From: Pseudonocardiaceae bacterium
GTDB taxonomy: Bacteria; Actinomycetota; Actinomycetes; Mycobacteriales; Pseudonocardiaceae
NCBI GenBank assembly: GCA_009377865.1
Contig: WHTH01000019.1
Span: 1 to 64,000 of the forward strand
Direction: 5' to 3'
Length of the DNA: 64,000 nucleotides
The notes beneath the pieces are model-generated. The model did not search any database. It was not told the DNA's origin and was given only the letters and a program-made list of their open reading frames with translations. Shown in pieces: positions 35,649 to 44,543 of the stretch. Position 1 is the stretch's first letter, and the number at the start of each line of letters is the position of its first letter. Both the position numbers and the translations under genes were made by a program.

Positions 35649-36431
35649 ATGACTACACGGCGTCACAGAGTATCGGCAGCTGGCCCGTCTGTTCCGGCAT
35701 TGATCGCGTGGACCCGCGCTGACCGGGTCCTGTCCGGTGAACGTGCTGCGGATCAGGCCGCCACGCCGGCGTTCTCGGCGGCAGCGCTGACTGGGTCTGT
35801 CACGCCGCGGTCGGGTTCCGGCCGCCACGCTATGAACCGCAGCGCAACATTCGCCGTCGTTGGCGGTCTTGCCGCGCTGATTCACGCACCTCGCGCGCGC
35901 CATGCGGCGGCGGGGATGGTGCTGGTCTGCGGCTCCGTCCTCGCCGCCGGCGTGAGCGCCATGGACGGCACACTGGGGCCGCGTCCGGCTGTTCCCGACC
36001 CCGGGCCGGGGGGGCCGTCGGCGATGCCGGGTGCGCCGACACGCGCGGAGACGGCAGCGAGTAGCCCGGTGAGCACAGTCGCGGCCACCGCAGCGCCGGC
36101 CCGGCCCCGGCCGGCGGCGACTGCGGGGTCCCGTGCGCCGCAGCCTGCCCCACCCGCTGGTGCGGAGGCCGGCAGCGGTGGTCCGAGCGGGGCCGACGAT
36201 GCTGCCGCGGCAGCCTGGCCGTCGGGGTTCACCCCGGGTGCGTCCGAGCCGGAGGTGCGCACAACCAGCCCCGCGCCACCACCCGATGAGTCCGGTGAGG
36301 AGCAGTCGTCCCTCGTCAAGAACGTGACCGAGGCGGTCGAGAAGGTCACCGAGTCAGTCCAGAAGGTGACCGAGCCGGTCGAGAAGGTGAGCGAGCCGGC
36401 CGTGTCGATGCTCGACGCACCGCTGCCGTAA
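35649..36431 (+). CDS. Pro/Ala-rich hypothetical membrane or secreted protein with C-terminal VxKVTE repeats
   Basis: 260 residues from ATG 35649; an ATG at 35832 (199 residues) may be the real start because the hydrophobic segment HAAAGMVLVCGSVLAAGVSA lies just after it. The middle is disordered Pro/Ala/Gly-rich. The C-terminus has a short amphipathic repeat of the form VxKVTExV (TEAVEKVTESVQKVTEPVEK), about four units. No family is recognised. The composition suggests an envelope-associated or exported protein. The start choice is uncertain. Confidence 0.55.
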   Translation: MTTRRHRVSAAGPSVPALIAWTRADRVLSGERAADQAATPAFSAAALTGSVTPRSGSGRHAMNRSATFAVVGGLAALIHAPRARHAAAGMVLVCGSVLAAGVSAMDGTLGPRPAVPDPGPGGPSAMPGAPTRAETAASSPVSTVAATAAPARPRPAATAGSRAPQPAPPAGAEAGSGGPSGADDAAAAAWPSGFTPGASEPEVRTTSPAPPPDESGEEQSSLVKNVTEAVEKVTESVQKVTEPVEKVSEPAVSMLDAPLP

Positions 36432-36434
36432 GGC

Positions 36435-37088
36435 CTACAACGCGGGCTGACGGCAGATGTAGCTCATCGCGGGCGGCACGTTGTCCCATATGGAACGGGT
36501 CGGTACGACTTCGTGGAAGCTGCGCTGCAGCTCGTCGCGGAACCGGCGCGCGGTCGGCGTCCAGTACCCGGCGCTGTAGGCGGCTGCGGTGAACACGCCG
36601 TCGGGGTGCAGCGCCTCCCGGATCACCTCGACCAGCTCACGCTGCCGCGCCGGCGGCAGCAGCGTGAAGGGCAGCACCGAGACGATGGCGTCAGCGCGGT
36701 CGAGCCCGTGATCGGCGAGGATCTCCGGCAGCGTGAGGGCATCGGCGGTGACGATCTCCGCGCCGAGCCCTCGTGACCGCAGCTGCTCGGCCATCGCGGC
36801 GTCCTTCTCGATGGCGATCAGGGTGCTCCCCGGCCCTGCTCGCCGGGCGATCTCCACCGTGACGGCTCCCGTTCCGGCGCCGAGCTCTACGACTACCTGC
36901 CGACGTTGCCCGGCCGCCTCGCGCGGCACGACGGCCGCCAGCCGCCGCGCCAGTGCCCGGCCGCTGGGCAGCAGCGTCCCGACCTCGAGCGGGGATCGCA
37001 GGGCAGCCGCCAGGAAGGCTGCTCGCGAGCGGCCGGTGTCCGAGCCAGGGCGCTTCCTCGGTTCGCCAACCATGCGCACAGTAGACAC
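36435..37088 (-). CDS. Class I SAM-dependent methyltransferase (phospholipid N-methyltransferase/rRNA-dimethylase-like)
   Basis: 217 residues from GTG 37088; ATG 37073 would shorten it by five. The SAM-binding glycine motif VVELGAGTGAVTVEI (about 66-80) is followed by LIAIEKDAAMAEQL and the motif IV region DAIVSVLPFTLLPP. The pattern resembles the PmtA-like phospholipid methyltransferases and KsgA-type enzymes. The N-terminal basic stretch with FLAAALRSPLEVGTLLPSG fits the former. Convergent with the upstream Pro-rich protein (three bases apart) and divergent from the FAD/Fe-S oxidoreductase. Substrate uncertain. Confidence 0.8.
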   Translation of the reverse strand: MSTVRMVGEPRKRPGSDTGRSRAAFLAAALRSPLEVGTLLPSGRALARRLAAVVPREAAGQRRQVVVELGAGTGAVTVEIARRAGPGSTLIAIEKDAAMAEQLRSRGLGAEIVTADALTLPEILADHGLDRADAIVSVLPFTLLPPARQRELVEVIREALHPDGVFTAAAYSAGYWTPTARRFRDELQRSFHEVVPTRSIWDNVPPAMSYICRQPAL

Positions 37089-37212
37089 CCGCCGGGTAGC
37101 GCGATCATCACGACAACGATGGTGCCCGCAGCGAAGCCGGGCTGCAGCCTGTCGGAAGGTCCGTCGACAATGGGGGAGTGGACGATGCGCTGAAGCAGTT
37201 GCGGGAGTCGGT

Positions 37213-40137
37213 GTGACCGCCGCGGACCTCGCCGTACCGCTGCACGAGCGACTGGTACGCGAGCTCGACGGCGAGGTCGCGTTCGACCGCTACACCCGCC
37301 ACCTGTTCTCCCGCGACTCGAGCATCTACTCGATCACACCGCGCGGCGTGGTCTACCCCCGCCACGCAGGCGACATCGCCGCTGCGGTGTCGGTCGCCGC
37401 CGAGTACGGCGTACCGGTGCTGCCCCGGGGCGGCGGAACCAGCCTCGCCGGGCAGTGCGTGGGCGAGGGCATCGTGCTCGACCTGTCGCGCCACATGACC
37501 GCGATCCGCGACATCGACCCGGACGGTCGCACCGCCCGGGTGCAGCCCGGCGTGGTGGCCGACGAGCTCAACCAGGTGACAGCCGCGCACGGGCTGATGT
37601 TCGGCCCGGACACCTCCACGTCCAACCGCGCCACGATCGGCGGGATGATCGGCAACAACTCCGCGGGCAGCGGGTCGGTGCGCTACGGCATGACCATCGA
37701 CCACGTGCGCGCGCTCGACGTCGTGCTCTCCGACGCCAGCACCGCGCGGTTCGAACCGCTGGACGACTCAGCGCAAGCCCGGCGCGCACAGCGATCCACA
37801 CTGGAGGGTCGGATCCATCGCGAGCTGCCGGCGCTGGTGGACGGTCATCGCGACGCGATCGCCACCGGGTACCCGCAGTTCTGGCGCCGGGCCGGCGGGT
37901 ACCGGCTCGACCGGCTCGCCGAGCCAGGCGCACCGTTCGACCTCGCGCGGTTCGTGGTCGGCTCCGAGGGCACCCTCGTGATCGCCACCGAGGCGACGGT
38001 GGAGCTGGTGCCGAAACCGTCGCGCACCGTCATCGCGGTCGGACACTTCCACTCCACCACGGCGGCGATCGCGGCCACCGAGGACGCGCTGGCCTGCGAC
38101 CCGGCCGCGGTGGAGCTGCTGGACCGCACCATCCTCGACCTGTCGCGCAGCAGGATCGAGTACGCCCAGCTGGGTTCGATCCTCGAAGGCGATCCGGATG
38201 CGCTGCTGTTCGTCTCGTTCAGCGGCGACGACGAGGCGGCGCTGCTCGCCGGGCTCGACCGGCTCGCCGCGCTGTGGGCGCGTCACGGCCACGGCTACCA
38301 CACGCTGCGTGCCGAGACGCCCGAGCAGCAGGCCGCGCTGCTCAAGGTGCGCAAGGCCGGGCTCGGGCTGCTGATGGCCGCGAGCACCGGCAGCAACCGC
38401 CCGACGGCCTTCGTCGAGGACACCGCCGTCGATCCGGCACGGTTGCCCGAATACGCCGAGCGGTTCTCGAAGGTGCTCGACCGGCACGGCTTGCGAGCCG
38501 GCTTCTACGGACATGCCTCGGTGGGCTGCCTGCACGTCCGGCCGTTCCTCGACCTGTCCCGGCCCGAGGACGTCGAGCGGATGCGGGTGGTCGCCGAGGA
38601 GATCCGGGAGCTGGTCACCGAGTTCGGCGGCGCGAACTCCAGCGAGCACGGTGACGGCCTGGCCCGTAGCGAATTCAACCGGGCGGTCTACGGCGACGAG
38701 CTCTACGAGGCGATGCGGGGCGTCAAGCACACCTTCGACCCGGACAACCGGATGAACCCCGGCAAGATCGTCGACGCGCCGGCGATGACCGAACACCTGC
38801 GGGATGCCGCGCTGCCCGCGCCTGGTCTACTTCGGACGAAGCTCGACTTCTCGGTGGTCAGCGGTGGTTCGGACGGGATGCGTGGCGCGGCCGACCGGTG
38901 CATGAACATCGGGCTGTGCCGCAAGAGCGACGCCGGCGCGATGTGTCCGTCCTACATGGCCACGCGCCTCGAGGAGGACTCGACCCGTGGCCGTGCCAAC
39001 GCTCTGGTGCGAGCACTGTCCGAACCGGACCCGCGGGCCGCGCTCGGTGACGAGCGGCTGCACGAGGTGCTCGACCTGTGCCTGATGTGCAAGGCGTGCA
39101 AGAGCGAGTGCCCACTCGGGGTCGACATGGCCACGCTGAAGAGCGAGGCGCTGGCGCAGCATCACGAGGTGCACGGGACCCCGCTGCGCTCACGGGTCTT
39201 CGGGGCGATCCGGCTGCTCAACCGGCTGGGGTCGGTGACCGCGCCGCTGTCCAACGTCCCCGGCCGGGTGCCGGCACTGCGCCGGGCGCTCGCAGGCATG
39301 CTGGGTATCGCGCCGACACGCCCGTTGCCCGTCTTCGCCCGTCGCAACCTGATGCGCTGGTTCCGTCGCCGCCCGCACGCAGGGACGGTGCAACGCGGCA
39401 CGGTCACGTTCCTCGCCGACTCGTTCACCAGCTACACCGAGCCCGGCATCGGCGCTGCTGCCATCGAGCTGCTCGAAGCCGCCGGTCACCGGGTGCGGCT
39501 GGAAAGTCGTGGCTGCTGTGGTCGGGCGGCGTTGTCCAAGGGACTGCTCGACACCGCGAAGCGCCAGGCCCGCGTCCTCGTCGATGCGCTGGCCGGGAAG
39601 GCCGGCCCGATCGTGGGCTGCGAGCCGTCCTGCCTGCTGACGCTGCGCGACGAGCACCGCGCGCTGCTGGGCGACGACCCGCAGGTGGCCGACGTCGGGG
39701 AACGGGCCCGGCTGGTCGAGGAGGTGCTGGTCGAGGCCATCGATGACGGGGCGCTGCCGCTGCGCTCCGACACCTGGCCCGCGGGGCGACGGATCCTGTT
39801 CCACGGGCACTGCCACCAGAAGGCCGAGGTGGGCACTGCCGCGACGGTCGCGTTGCTGCGCCGCATCCCCGGCGTCGAGGTCGTCGAGCTCGATGCCGGC
39901 TGCTGCGGGATGGCCGGCTCGTTCGGTTTCGAGGCCGAGCACTACGACGTGTCGATGACCGTCGGTGAGGACCGGCTGTTCCCCGCGGTGCGCGCCGCCG
40001 GCGGCGACACCGTCGTCACGGCGACCGGCGTCTCGTGCCGCCAGCAGATCCAGCACGGCACCGCCCGCCACGCCCACCACCCCGTCGAGCTCGTCCGCGC
40101 CGTTGTTGCCCCGGCGCACCCGGGCCACCGTCCATGA
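37213..40137 (+). CDS. FAD-linked oxidase fused to Fe-S (CCG-domain) subunit; D-lactate/glycolate dehydrogenase-like
   Basis: 974 residues from GTG 37213 (GGGAG five bases upstream, overlapping a GTGTGA). Residues 1-540 form a GlcD-like FAD oxidase with the PCMH motif LPRGGGTSLAGQCVGEGIVL and IGGMIGNNSAGSGSVRYGMT. A ferredoxin-like domain follows (CMNIGLCRKSDAGAMCPSY and CLMCKACKSECPLGVDM, two 4Fe-4S sites). The C-terminal third holds two CCG motifs, SRGCCGRAALSKG and DAGCCGMAGSFGFE, as in GlcF/Dld-II. It should oxidise a 2-hydroxyacid and pass electrons to the quinone pool. It is followed by a strong hairpin. Confidence 0.93.
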   Translation: MTAADLAVPLHERLVRELDGEVAFDRYTRHLFSRDSSIYSITPRGVVYPRHAGDIAAAVSVAAEYGVPVLPRGGGTSLAGQCVGEGIVLDLSRHMTAIRDIDPDGRTARVQPGVVADELNQVTAAHGLMFGPDTSTSNRATIGGMIGNNSAGSGSVRYGMTIDHVRALDVVLSDASTARFEPLDDSAQARRAQRSTLEGRIHRELPALVDGHRDAIATGYPQFWRRAGGYRLDRLAEPGAPFDLARFVVGSEGTLVIATEATVELVPKPSRTVIAVGHFHSTTAAIAATEDALACDPAAVELLDRTILDLSRSRIEYAQLGSILEGDPDALLFVSFSGDDEAALLAGLDRLAALWARHGHGYHTLRAETPEQQAALLKVRKAGLGLLMAASTGSNRPTAFVEDTAVDPARLPEYAERFSKVLDRHGLRAGFYGHASVGCLHVRPFLDLSRPEDVERMRVVAEEIRELVTEFGGANSSEHGDGLARSEFNRAVYGDELYEAMRGVKHTFDPDNRMNPGKIVDAPAMTEHLRDAALPAPGLLRTKLDFSVVSGGSDGMRGAADRCMNIGLCRKSDAGAMCPSYMATRLEEDSTRGRANALVRALSEPDPRAALGDERLHEVLDLCLMCKACKSECPLGVDMATLKSEALAQHHEVHGTPLRSRVFGAIRLLNRLGSVTAPLSNVPGRVPALRRALAGMLGIAPTRPLPVFARRNLMRWFRRRPHAGTVQRGTVTFLADSFTSYTEPGIGAAAIELLEAAGHRVRLESRGCCGRAALSKGLLDTAKRQARVLVDALAGKAGPIVGCEPSCLLTLRDEHRALLGDDPQVADVGERARLVEEVLVEAIDDGALPLRSDTWPAGRRILFHGHCHQKAEVGTAATVALLRRIPGVEVVELDAGCCGMAGSFGFEAEHYDVSMTVGEDRLFPAVRAAGGDTVVTATGVSCRQQIQHGTARHAHHPVELVRAVVAPAHPGHRP

Positions 40138-40190
40138 ACTCGACACCGTGGGGGTTGCCGGGTGTGCGAAGCCCCACACTGTCGAGTTCA
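40135..40190. terminator. Strong hairpin after the FAD/Fe-S oxidoreductase
   Basis: TGAACTCGACA (40135-40145) pairs perfectly with TGTCGAGTTCA (40180-40190); after a two-base bulge GTGGGG pairs with CCCCAC. The left arm begins with the TGA stop codon of the preceding gene. There is no T-run, so this is a terminator or mRNA-stabilising structure by position only. Confidence 0.6.
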
Positions 40191-40257
40191 CGGCGCCAGC
40201 GCAGTGACGGGCGAGTCAGTTCGGTAGCGTGCGTTCACCCGTCAGATCGAGGTGGAC

Positions 40258-40710
40258 ATGGGTGCTTACCAGACCGTGATGGCCGGAACCGACGGCTCCG
40301 AGACATCGCTGCGGGCGGTCGATCGCGCCGCCGAGGTGGCTCGCGACAGCGGTGCGACCCTCGTGCTGGTCTGCGCCTACTTCCCGTACAGCAGCGCCGA
40401 GGTGCAGGAGATGCAGGACGACATGGGGGATGCCGCCTACCAGGTGGTGGGGTCCGCGCCCGCCGAGCAGACCTTGCACACCGCGCACGACCGAGCGGCC
40501 ACCCAGGGCGCGCGCGACATCAAGACGGTGGCTTTGGAGGGCAAGGCTGTCGAGATCCTGGTGCATGCCGTTGACGAGCACCGCGCCGACCTGCTCGTGG
40601 TCGGCGACCGCGGGCTGAACACGCTGACTGGACGCCTACTGGGTTCGGTGCCCTCCGGCGTCGCGCGGAACGCCCGCTGCGACGTGCTCATCGCCCGCAC
40701 CAAGGCGTGA
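40258..40710 (+). CDS. Universal stress protein (UspA family)
   Basis: 150 residues. ATG 40258 is chosen with GAGG five bases upstream (an in-frame GTG at 40252 overlaps that site). A single Usp domain has the ATP-binding pattern at its C-terminus, VVGDRGLNTLTGRLLGSVPS, with GxxG and GS, and an N-terminal MAGTDGSETSLRAV strand-helix. Such proteins bind ATP and are induced under stress or hypoxia. It is monocistronic, with a hairpin upstream. Confidence 0.92.
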   Translation: MGAYQTVMAGTDGSETSLRAVDRAAEVARDSGATLVLVCAYFPYSSAEVQEMQDDMGDAAYQVVGSAPAEQTLHTAHDRAATQGARDIKTVALEGKAVEILVHAVDEHRADLLVVGDRGLNTLTGRLLGSVPSGVARNARCDVLIARTKA

Positions 40711-40734
40711 GATCTGATCTGACGGCCACGCGTC

Positions 40735-40935
40735 TTACTGGGCGGACGGCTCGGCTTCCTCGGGTTCCTCCGGTACTGCCTCGACGGTGCGCTCGCGGAC
40801 CGGGCGGAGCTCGAACTCGCCGAACCGGCCGCGGCGCACCGCGACGGCGCTCATCGGCATCGGGCGGCTCTGCCGGTGGCGAGGCGCATGGGTCATTCCG
40901 GCACGCGAACCGGGAGGGATGACGGGCGTGCGCAT
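40735..40935 (-). CDS. Small hypothetical protein (66 aa)
   Basis: ATG 40935 has AGAAGGA four bases upstream, a good ribosome site. The product is basic at the N-terminus (MRTPVIPPGSRAGMTHAPRH) and acidic at the C-terminus (EAVPEEPEEAEPSAQ), with a short GRFGEFELRPVRERTVEAV strand-like centre. No family is recognised. The ribosome site and high third-position GC favour a real gene, but it is short, and the convergent stress-protein gene ends only 25 bases away. The 268 bases upstream (40936-41203) hold nothing else I can name. Confidence 0.5.
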   Translation of the reverse strand: MRTPVIPPGSRAGMTHAPRHRQSRPMPMSAVAVRRGRFGEFELRPVRERTVEAVPEEPEEAEPSAQ

Positions 40936-41203
40936 TGCGTCCTTCTTCTGCTGTCATATGCGGCGGCCGCGTCCCACCCGGTGTCGCGCGATGTCCGGCA
41001 GGGCGGGAGGGCCTGCGCGTGCGCGCCGTACCACCGGTGGGAGCGGATCTTGAAACGGTGAACCAGCAGCCGACATCGGGGCGCTTGTCCATCCACTACC
41101 CTACTCCTGCCCATGCGTATCCGGAACCATCGGTCGGTCACGTGGCAGTGGCGCGAGACACATCGGTTAGCTGACCTAGGGCGAGATCAGCGAGGAGGCG
41201 GTC

Positions 41204-41815
41204 GTGGACGTCGAGGCGCCCGAGAGCAAGTCCCGTGCCCCACGGGCCACGATGCTCACCTGGGCCGGTGTGGGTACCTCGCGGCTGGAAGCGGTCCGGG
41301 TCGTCGCGGGTGACAGGGGGATCCGGGCAACCGGTTCGATCGTCGCCGCCCCGACCGAGGATGCGCCTGCCTTCTCCGCCTCCTACACGCTGTCCACCGA
41401 TGAGGGCGGGGTGATCGGCCGGCTCACGGTGCGTATCACCACGGCGAGCGGTGAGCGGCACGTGGCACTGAGCCGGTCGGAGGAGGGCATCTGGCTCGTC
41501 GACCACGGTGCCGGGGCCGCACGGACCGATTTCGACGGGGCGGCCGACGTCGACCTGGCTTACAGCCCGCTGTTCAACGCGCTGCCCGTCCGGCGGCTCG
41601 GCCTGCACCGCACCCCGGCGGAGCACGAGCTGCCGATGGTGTTCGTGCACCTCCCGAGCCTCGCGGTGGAGCTGACCCGCCAGACCTACCGCACGGTGTC
41701 GGTGGGCGCGGAGCAGTCGGTGGTGGCCTTCGAATCGGAGCGGTTCGACGCCGAGCTCACCGTCGACTCCGAGGGCCTGGTCATCGCCTACCCGGGGTTG
41801 GCGCAGCGGCTGTGA
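41204..41815 (+). CDS. Putative glycolipid-binding family protein (COG3554-like)
   Basis: 203 residues; GTG 41204 has GAGGAGG five bases upstream. The sequence is a beta-rich domain with SRLEAVRVVAGDRGIRATGS, ASYTLSTDEGGVIGRLTV, SEEGIWLVDHGAGAARTDFDGAADVDLAYSP-type spacing and PLFNALPVRRLGL, which match the putative glycolipid-binding family known from Pseudomonas and actinobacteria. No signal peptide. Its role is unproven; it may bind a surfactant-like lipid in the cytoplasm. It is convergent with the amidase gene, ten bases apart. Confidence 0.75.
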   Translation: MDVEAPESKSRAPRATMLTWAGVGTSRLEAVRVVAGDRGIRATGSIVAAPTEDAPAFSASYTLSTDEGGVIGRLTVRITTASGERHVALSRSEEGIWLVDHGAGAARTDFDGAADVDLAYSPLFNALPVRRLGLHRTPAEHELPMVFVHLPSLAVELTRQTYRTVSVGAEQSVVAFESERFDAELTVDSEGLVIAYPGLAQRL

Positions 41816-41824
41816 CCGCCCGCG

Positions 41825-43054
41825 TCACCCGGAGCTGACACGGGCGGCGGCGGCGAGCACGGCCTGCTCGCCGCCCCGCAACCCGGCCAGCTGCACGCCG
41901 GCCGGTAGCCCTGTGACGCCTGGCGCGGGTATCGAGACGGCGGGGACCCCGAGCAGGCTGAACGGCAGGGTCAGCGACAGCAGCGCGGGACGGACCTGCA
42001 CCCGGGCGCCGTCCGGGGCCTCGACGTGCTCGGCACCGATCGGGGTGGCCCGTATCGGTGTGGTCGGGGTCAGCAGCAGGTCGACGCCGCCGAGCTGCTC
42101 GCGCAGCCGGGCGCTGACGCTGCGCCGGGTGCGCTGCGCGCCGACGTAGTCGGCGGCGGGCATCCGGGCCGTGGCGAGCAGCCGTGCACGGGTCGCCGGC
42201 TGGTAGTCATCGGGGCGCTGGGCCAGCCATTCGCGGTGGGTCGCGTAGGCCTCGGCGCCGACGATCACCGGGTAGGTTGCGCCCAGTTCGTCGATGCCCG
42301 GCATCGTCACCTCGCGCACGCTGGCCCCGGCGACGCTCAACGTCGCGGCCGCGTGCTCGACGCCGGCCGCGATCTCGGGGTCGTGCACCCGCCAGTACGG
42401 GTCGGTGGGGCGGCCGATCACCACGCCGGTCAGCGGCGCGGTGGGATCGAGCAGTTGCCCGGTCAGCGCGCCGAAGGCCGTCGCGACCACTGTCACGTCC
42501 GCGCCGAGCAGCCCGACGTGGTCGCAGGTCTCCGACAGCGGGAACACGCCTGCCGTGGGCAGTGCACCGAACGCCGGCTTGAGCCCGACGACGCCGCACA
42601 GCGCGGCGGGGGTGCGCACCGAGCAACCGGTGTCGGTGCCCAGCGCGAGCGGCACCATGCCTGCGGCGACCGCGGCGGCCGAGCCTGCCGACGAACCGCC
42701 GGTGATCCGGTCCGGGTCGTGCGGGTTGTGGCACGGCCCCTGCACCGCGACGTCGCCGGTGGGACCGTAGGCGAACTCGTGGGTGTGGGTCTTGGCGACG
42801 ATGACGGCGCCCGCGGCGCGCAGCCGTACCACCACCTCGGCGTCTGCCGTCGCGGGCGGGGCGTCGGCCAGCACTGCGCTGCCGCACCTCGTCGGCATTC
42901 CCGCGACGTCGATGAGGTCCTTGACTGCCACCGGCATCCGGTGCAGCGGCCCCGGACCGGGCTGCTGGGCGCGCACGCCGGGTGCATCGAGTGCCACCAC
43001 GGCGTTGTACGGGTCATCGGCCAGCGCGGCGAGCACGCTGTCGATGTCGGTCAC
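41825..43054 (-). CDS. Amidase-signature family hydrolase
   Basis: 409 residues from GTG 43054 with an AGGATGG-type ribosome site. The Ser-cisSer-Lys triad is visible: Lys45 in PVAVKDL, Ser121 in the GGSSAGS signature and Ser145 in DTGCSVRTPAA, 24 residues apart as in well-studied members. The family hydrolyses amides, including the GatA subunit, but no gatB/gatC lie nearby and the length is short for GatA, so a catabolic amidase is likely. Substrate unknown. Confidence 0.9.
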   Translation of the reverse strand: MTDIDSVLAALADDPYNAVVALDAPGVRAQQPGPGPLHRMPVAVKDLIDVAGMPTRCGSAVLADAPPATADAEVVVRLRAAGAVIVAKTHTHEFAYGPTGDVAVQGPCHNPHDPDRITGGSSAGSAAAVAAGMVPLALGTDTGCSVRTPAALCGVVGLKPAFGALPTAGVFPLSETCDHVGLLGADVTVVATAFGALTGQLLDPTAPLTGVVIGRPTDPYWRVHDPEIAAGVEHAAATLSVAGASVREVTMPGIDELGATYPVIVGAEAYATHREWLAQRPDDYQPATRARLLATARMPAADYVGAQRTRRSVSARLREQLGGVDLLLTPTTPIRATPIGAEHVEAPDGARVQVRPALLSLTLPFSLLGVPAVSIPAPGVTGLPAGVQLAGLRGGEQAVLAAAARVSSG

Positions 43055-43164
43055 CCGCCCATCCTGCCGGAGCCAGGTTTCCGCGCGCGTTCTGGCATGT
43101 AACCGAGTGCGAGACGGCTCAAACTGTCATGCGTGTGTACGGACACTGGGACAGCTAGAGAGCC

Positions 43165-43428
43165 GTGACGGCCGCTGGAGCGCCTGTGCGAGCCGACGCC
43201 GACACCGTCACCGGGGTGCACCGGGTCCGGGTCCGGTTGGTCGGCGATCCGGAACGTCCCGGACTGCGGCTGACACTGTCGCTGCGGGAAGGCACCGATC
43301 TGCGGCAGGTGTGGTCCGAGCTCGACTCCCTGGTCCTGGCCCGTGCCCGCGAAGCGCTCGGTGTCACGACGCTGCGGACGGCCGTGCGAATCGAACTCGA
43401 CGCCGTTGCCAGGCAGCGGGCACAGTGA
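43165..43428 (+). CDS. Small hypothetical protein, Asp23/AmaP-associated-like
   Basis: 87 residues from GTG 43165 (weak AGAG upstream). It is one alpha/beta domain with alternating strands: GVHRVRVRLVGDPERPGL, LRLTLSLREGTDLRQVWSEL, then TAVRIELDAV. The pattern resembles the soluble part of alkaline-shock membrane-anchor (AmaP) proteins of actinobacteria, but it has no membrane span and no Asp23 gene adjoins. Divergent from the amidase. Function unknown. Confidence 0.55.
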   Translation: MTAAGAPVRADADTVTGVHRVRVRLVGDPERPGLRLTLSLREGTDLRQVWSELDSLVLARAREALGVTTLRTAVRIELDAVARQRAQ

Positions 43429-43517
43429 GCGCTCGAGGCGTCGGCGCAGCTGCGCGGTAGCACCGGCGAGCTGCGCCTGCCTCGTGCAGTTGGCGCGGAC
43501 CACACCGCGCTACCGCT

Positions 43518-44489
43518 TCACAACACCACCTCACACCGCGTGCCGTGCAGCGCGGTGACGCGGCCACCGGCGCGGCCGATCTCGCGCAGCCGCTCGAACG
43601 CGGTTCCTGCCGTCAGGTCCACCTGCAGCGTTGCCCCGTCGCCGCCGTGGGCCGCGTCGAACGCCCGTCGCGCGAGATGCCCGGCCCGGGTCGTCGACTC
43701 CAGCGAACCGGTGGAGGCAAGCGAGGCGCGCGCCGCCCCGAGCCGCCCGAGCGCGTCGTCGAGCGCATCGATGAGGGCGGCGCGATTGCCCTCGCACATA
43801 GCCCGCACGAGCTCCGGGCGGGACCCGGCCACCCGCGTGCCGTCGATGAAGGAGCCCGCGCCCAAGGCCAGCGCCAGCGGCCCACCGCCGGCACCGACCG
43901 AGGCCAGCACACCGGCGAGCAGGTGCGGCAGGTGCGACACCCGCGCCACCGCGGCATCGTGCTCGGCGGCGGTGGCGGCCACGACCGATGCGCCGCAGTC
44001 CAGTGCAAGTTTGGCCACATCCGTCCACACCGAACGGTCGATCCCGTCGTCGGCGGCCAGCACCCAGGCCGCGTCGTCGAACAGCCCGGCGCAGCCGGCG
44101 GGCCACCCCGACGCCGACGACCCAGCCATGGGGTGACCCCCGACGTAACGGGCGCCGGGGGCACACCGCCGCACAGCGCCGGCCACCGGCTCCTTCACAC
44201 CCACCACGTCGGTGAGGCGGCAGGACGGGGCATGGCGGGCGAGGAGCGCGAGCACGTCGTCGACCACGGACAGCGGCACCGCGAGCAGCACCAGAGCGTC
44301 CTGCGCGGCCGCTCGTCGCAGTGCGTCATCCACAGTGGACTCGACGGCGAACCCGTCGGCCGTTGCGGCAGCATGGTCGTCGGGCGAGATCGTGGCGCCC
44401 CATACCGTCCACCCGGCACTGTCCGCGGCTCGCATCACCGAGCCACCGATCAGCCCGAGTCCGATCACGCACAGCCGGTCCCGGCGCAC
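43518..44489 (-). CDS. tyrA: Prephenate dehydrogenase
   Basis: 323 residues; GTG 44489 has GAGGAGG about six bases upstream. The N-terminal Rossmann motif VIGLGLIGGSVMRAA is followed by LLAVPLSV, a VVGVKEPVAGAV segment, the conserved GGHPMAGSSASGW block with the catalytic His and a helical dimer domain (RVSHLPHLLAGVLA). It converts prephenate to 4-hydroxyphenylpyruvate in tyrosine synthesis with NAD(P)+. No ACT domain is present, so tyrosine feedback may be weak. It lies 54 bases downstream of the M20 gene on the same strand. Confidence 0.93.
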   Translation of the reverse strand: MRRDRLCVIGLGLIGGSVMRAADSAGWTVWGATISPDDHAAATADGFAVESTVDDALRRAAAQDALVLLAVPLSVVDDVLALLARHAPSCRLTDVVGVKEPVAGAVRRCAPGARYVGGHPMAGSSASGWPAGCAGLFDDAAWVLAADDGIDRSVWTDVAKLALDCGASVVAATAAEHDAAVARVSHLPHLLAGVLASVGAGGGPLALALGAGSFIDGTRVAGSRPELVRAMCEGNRAALIDALDDALGRLGAARASLASTGSLESTTRAGHLARRAFDAAHGGDGATLQVDLTAGTAFERLREIGRAGGRVTALHGTRCEVVL

Positions 44490-44543
44490 CGATCCTCCTC
44501 GCCTGCGGTCGTTACCGCCGGTCTCGTTACCGCTCGTTTCTTG

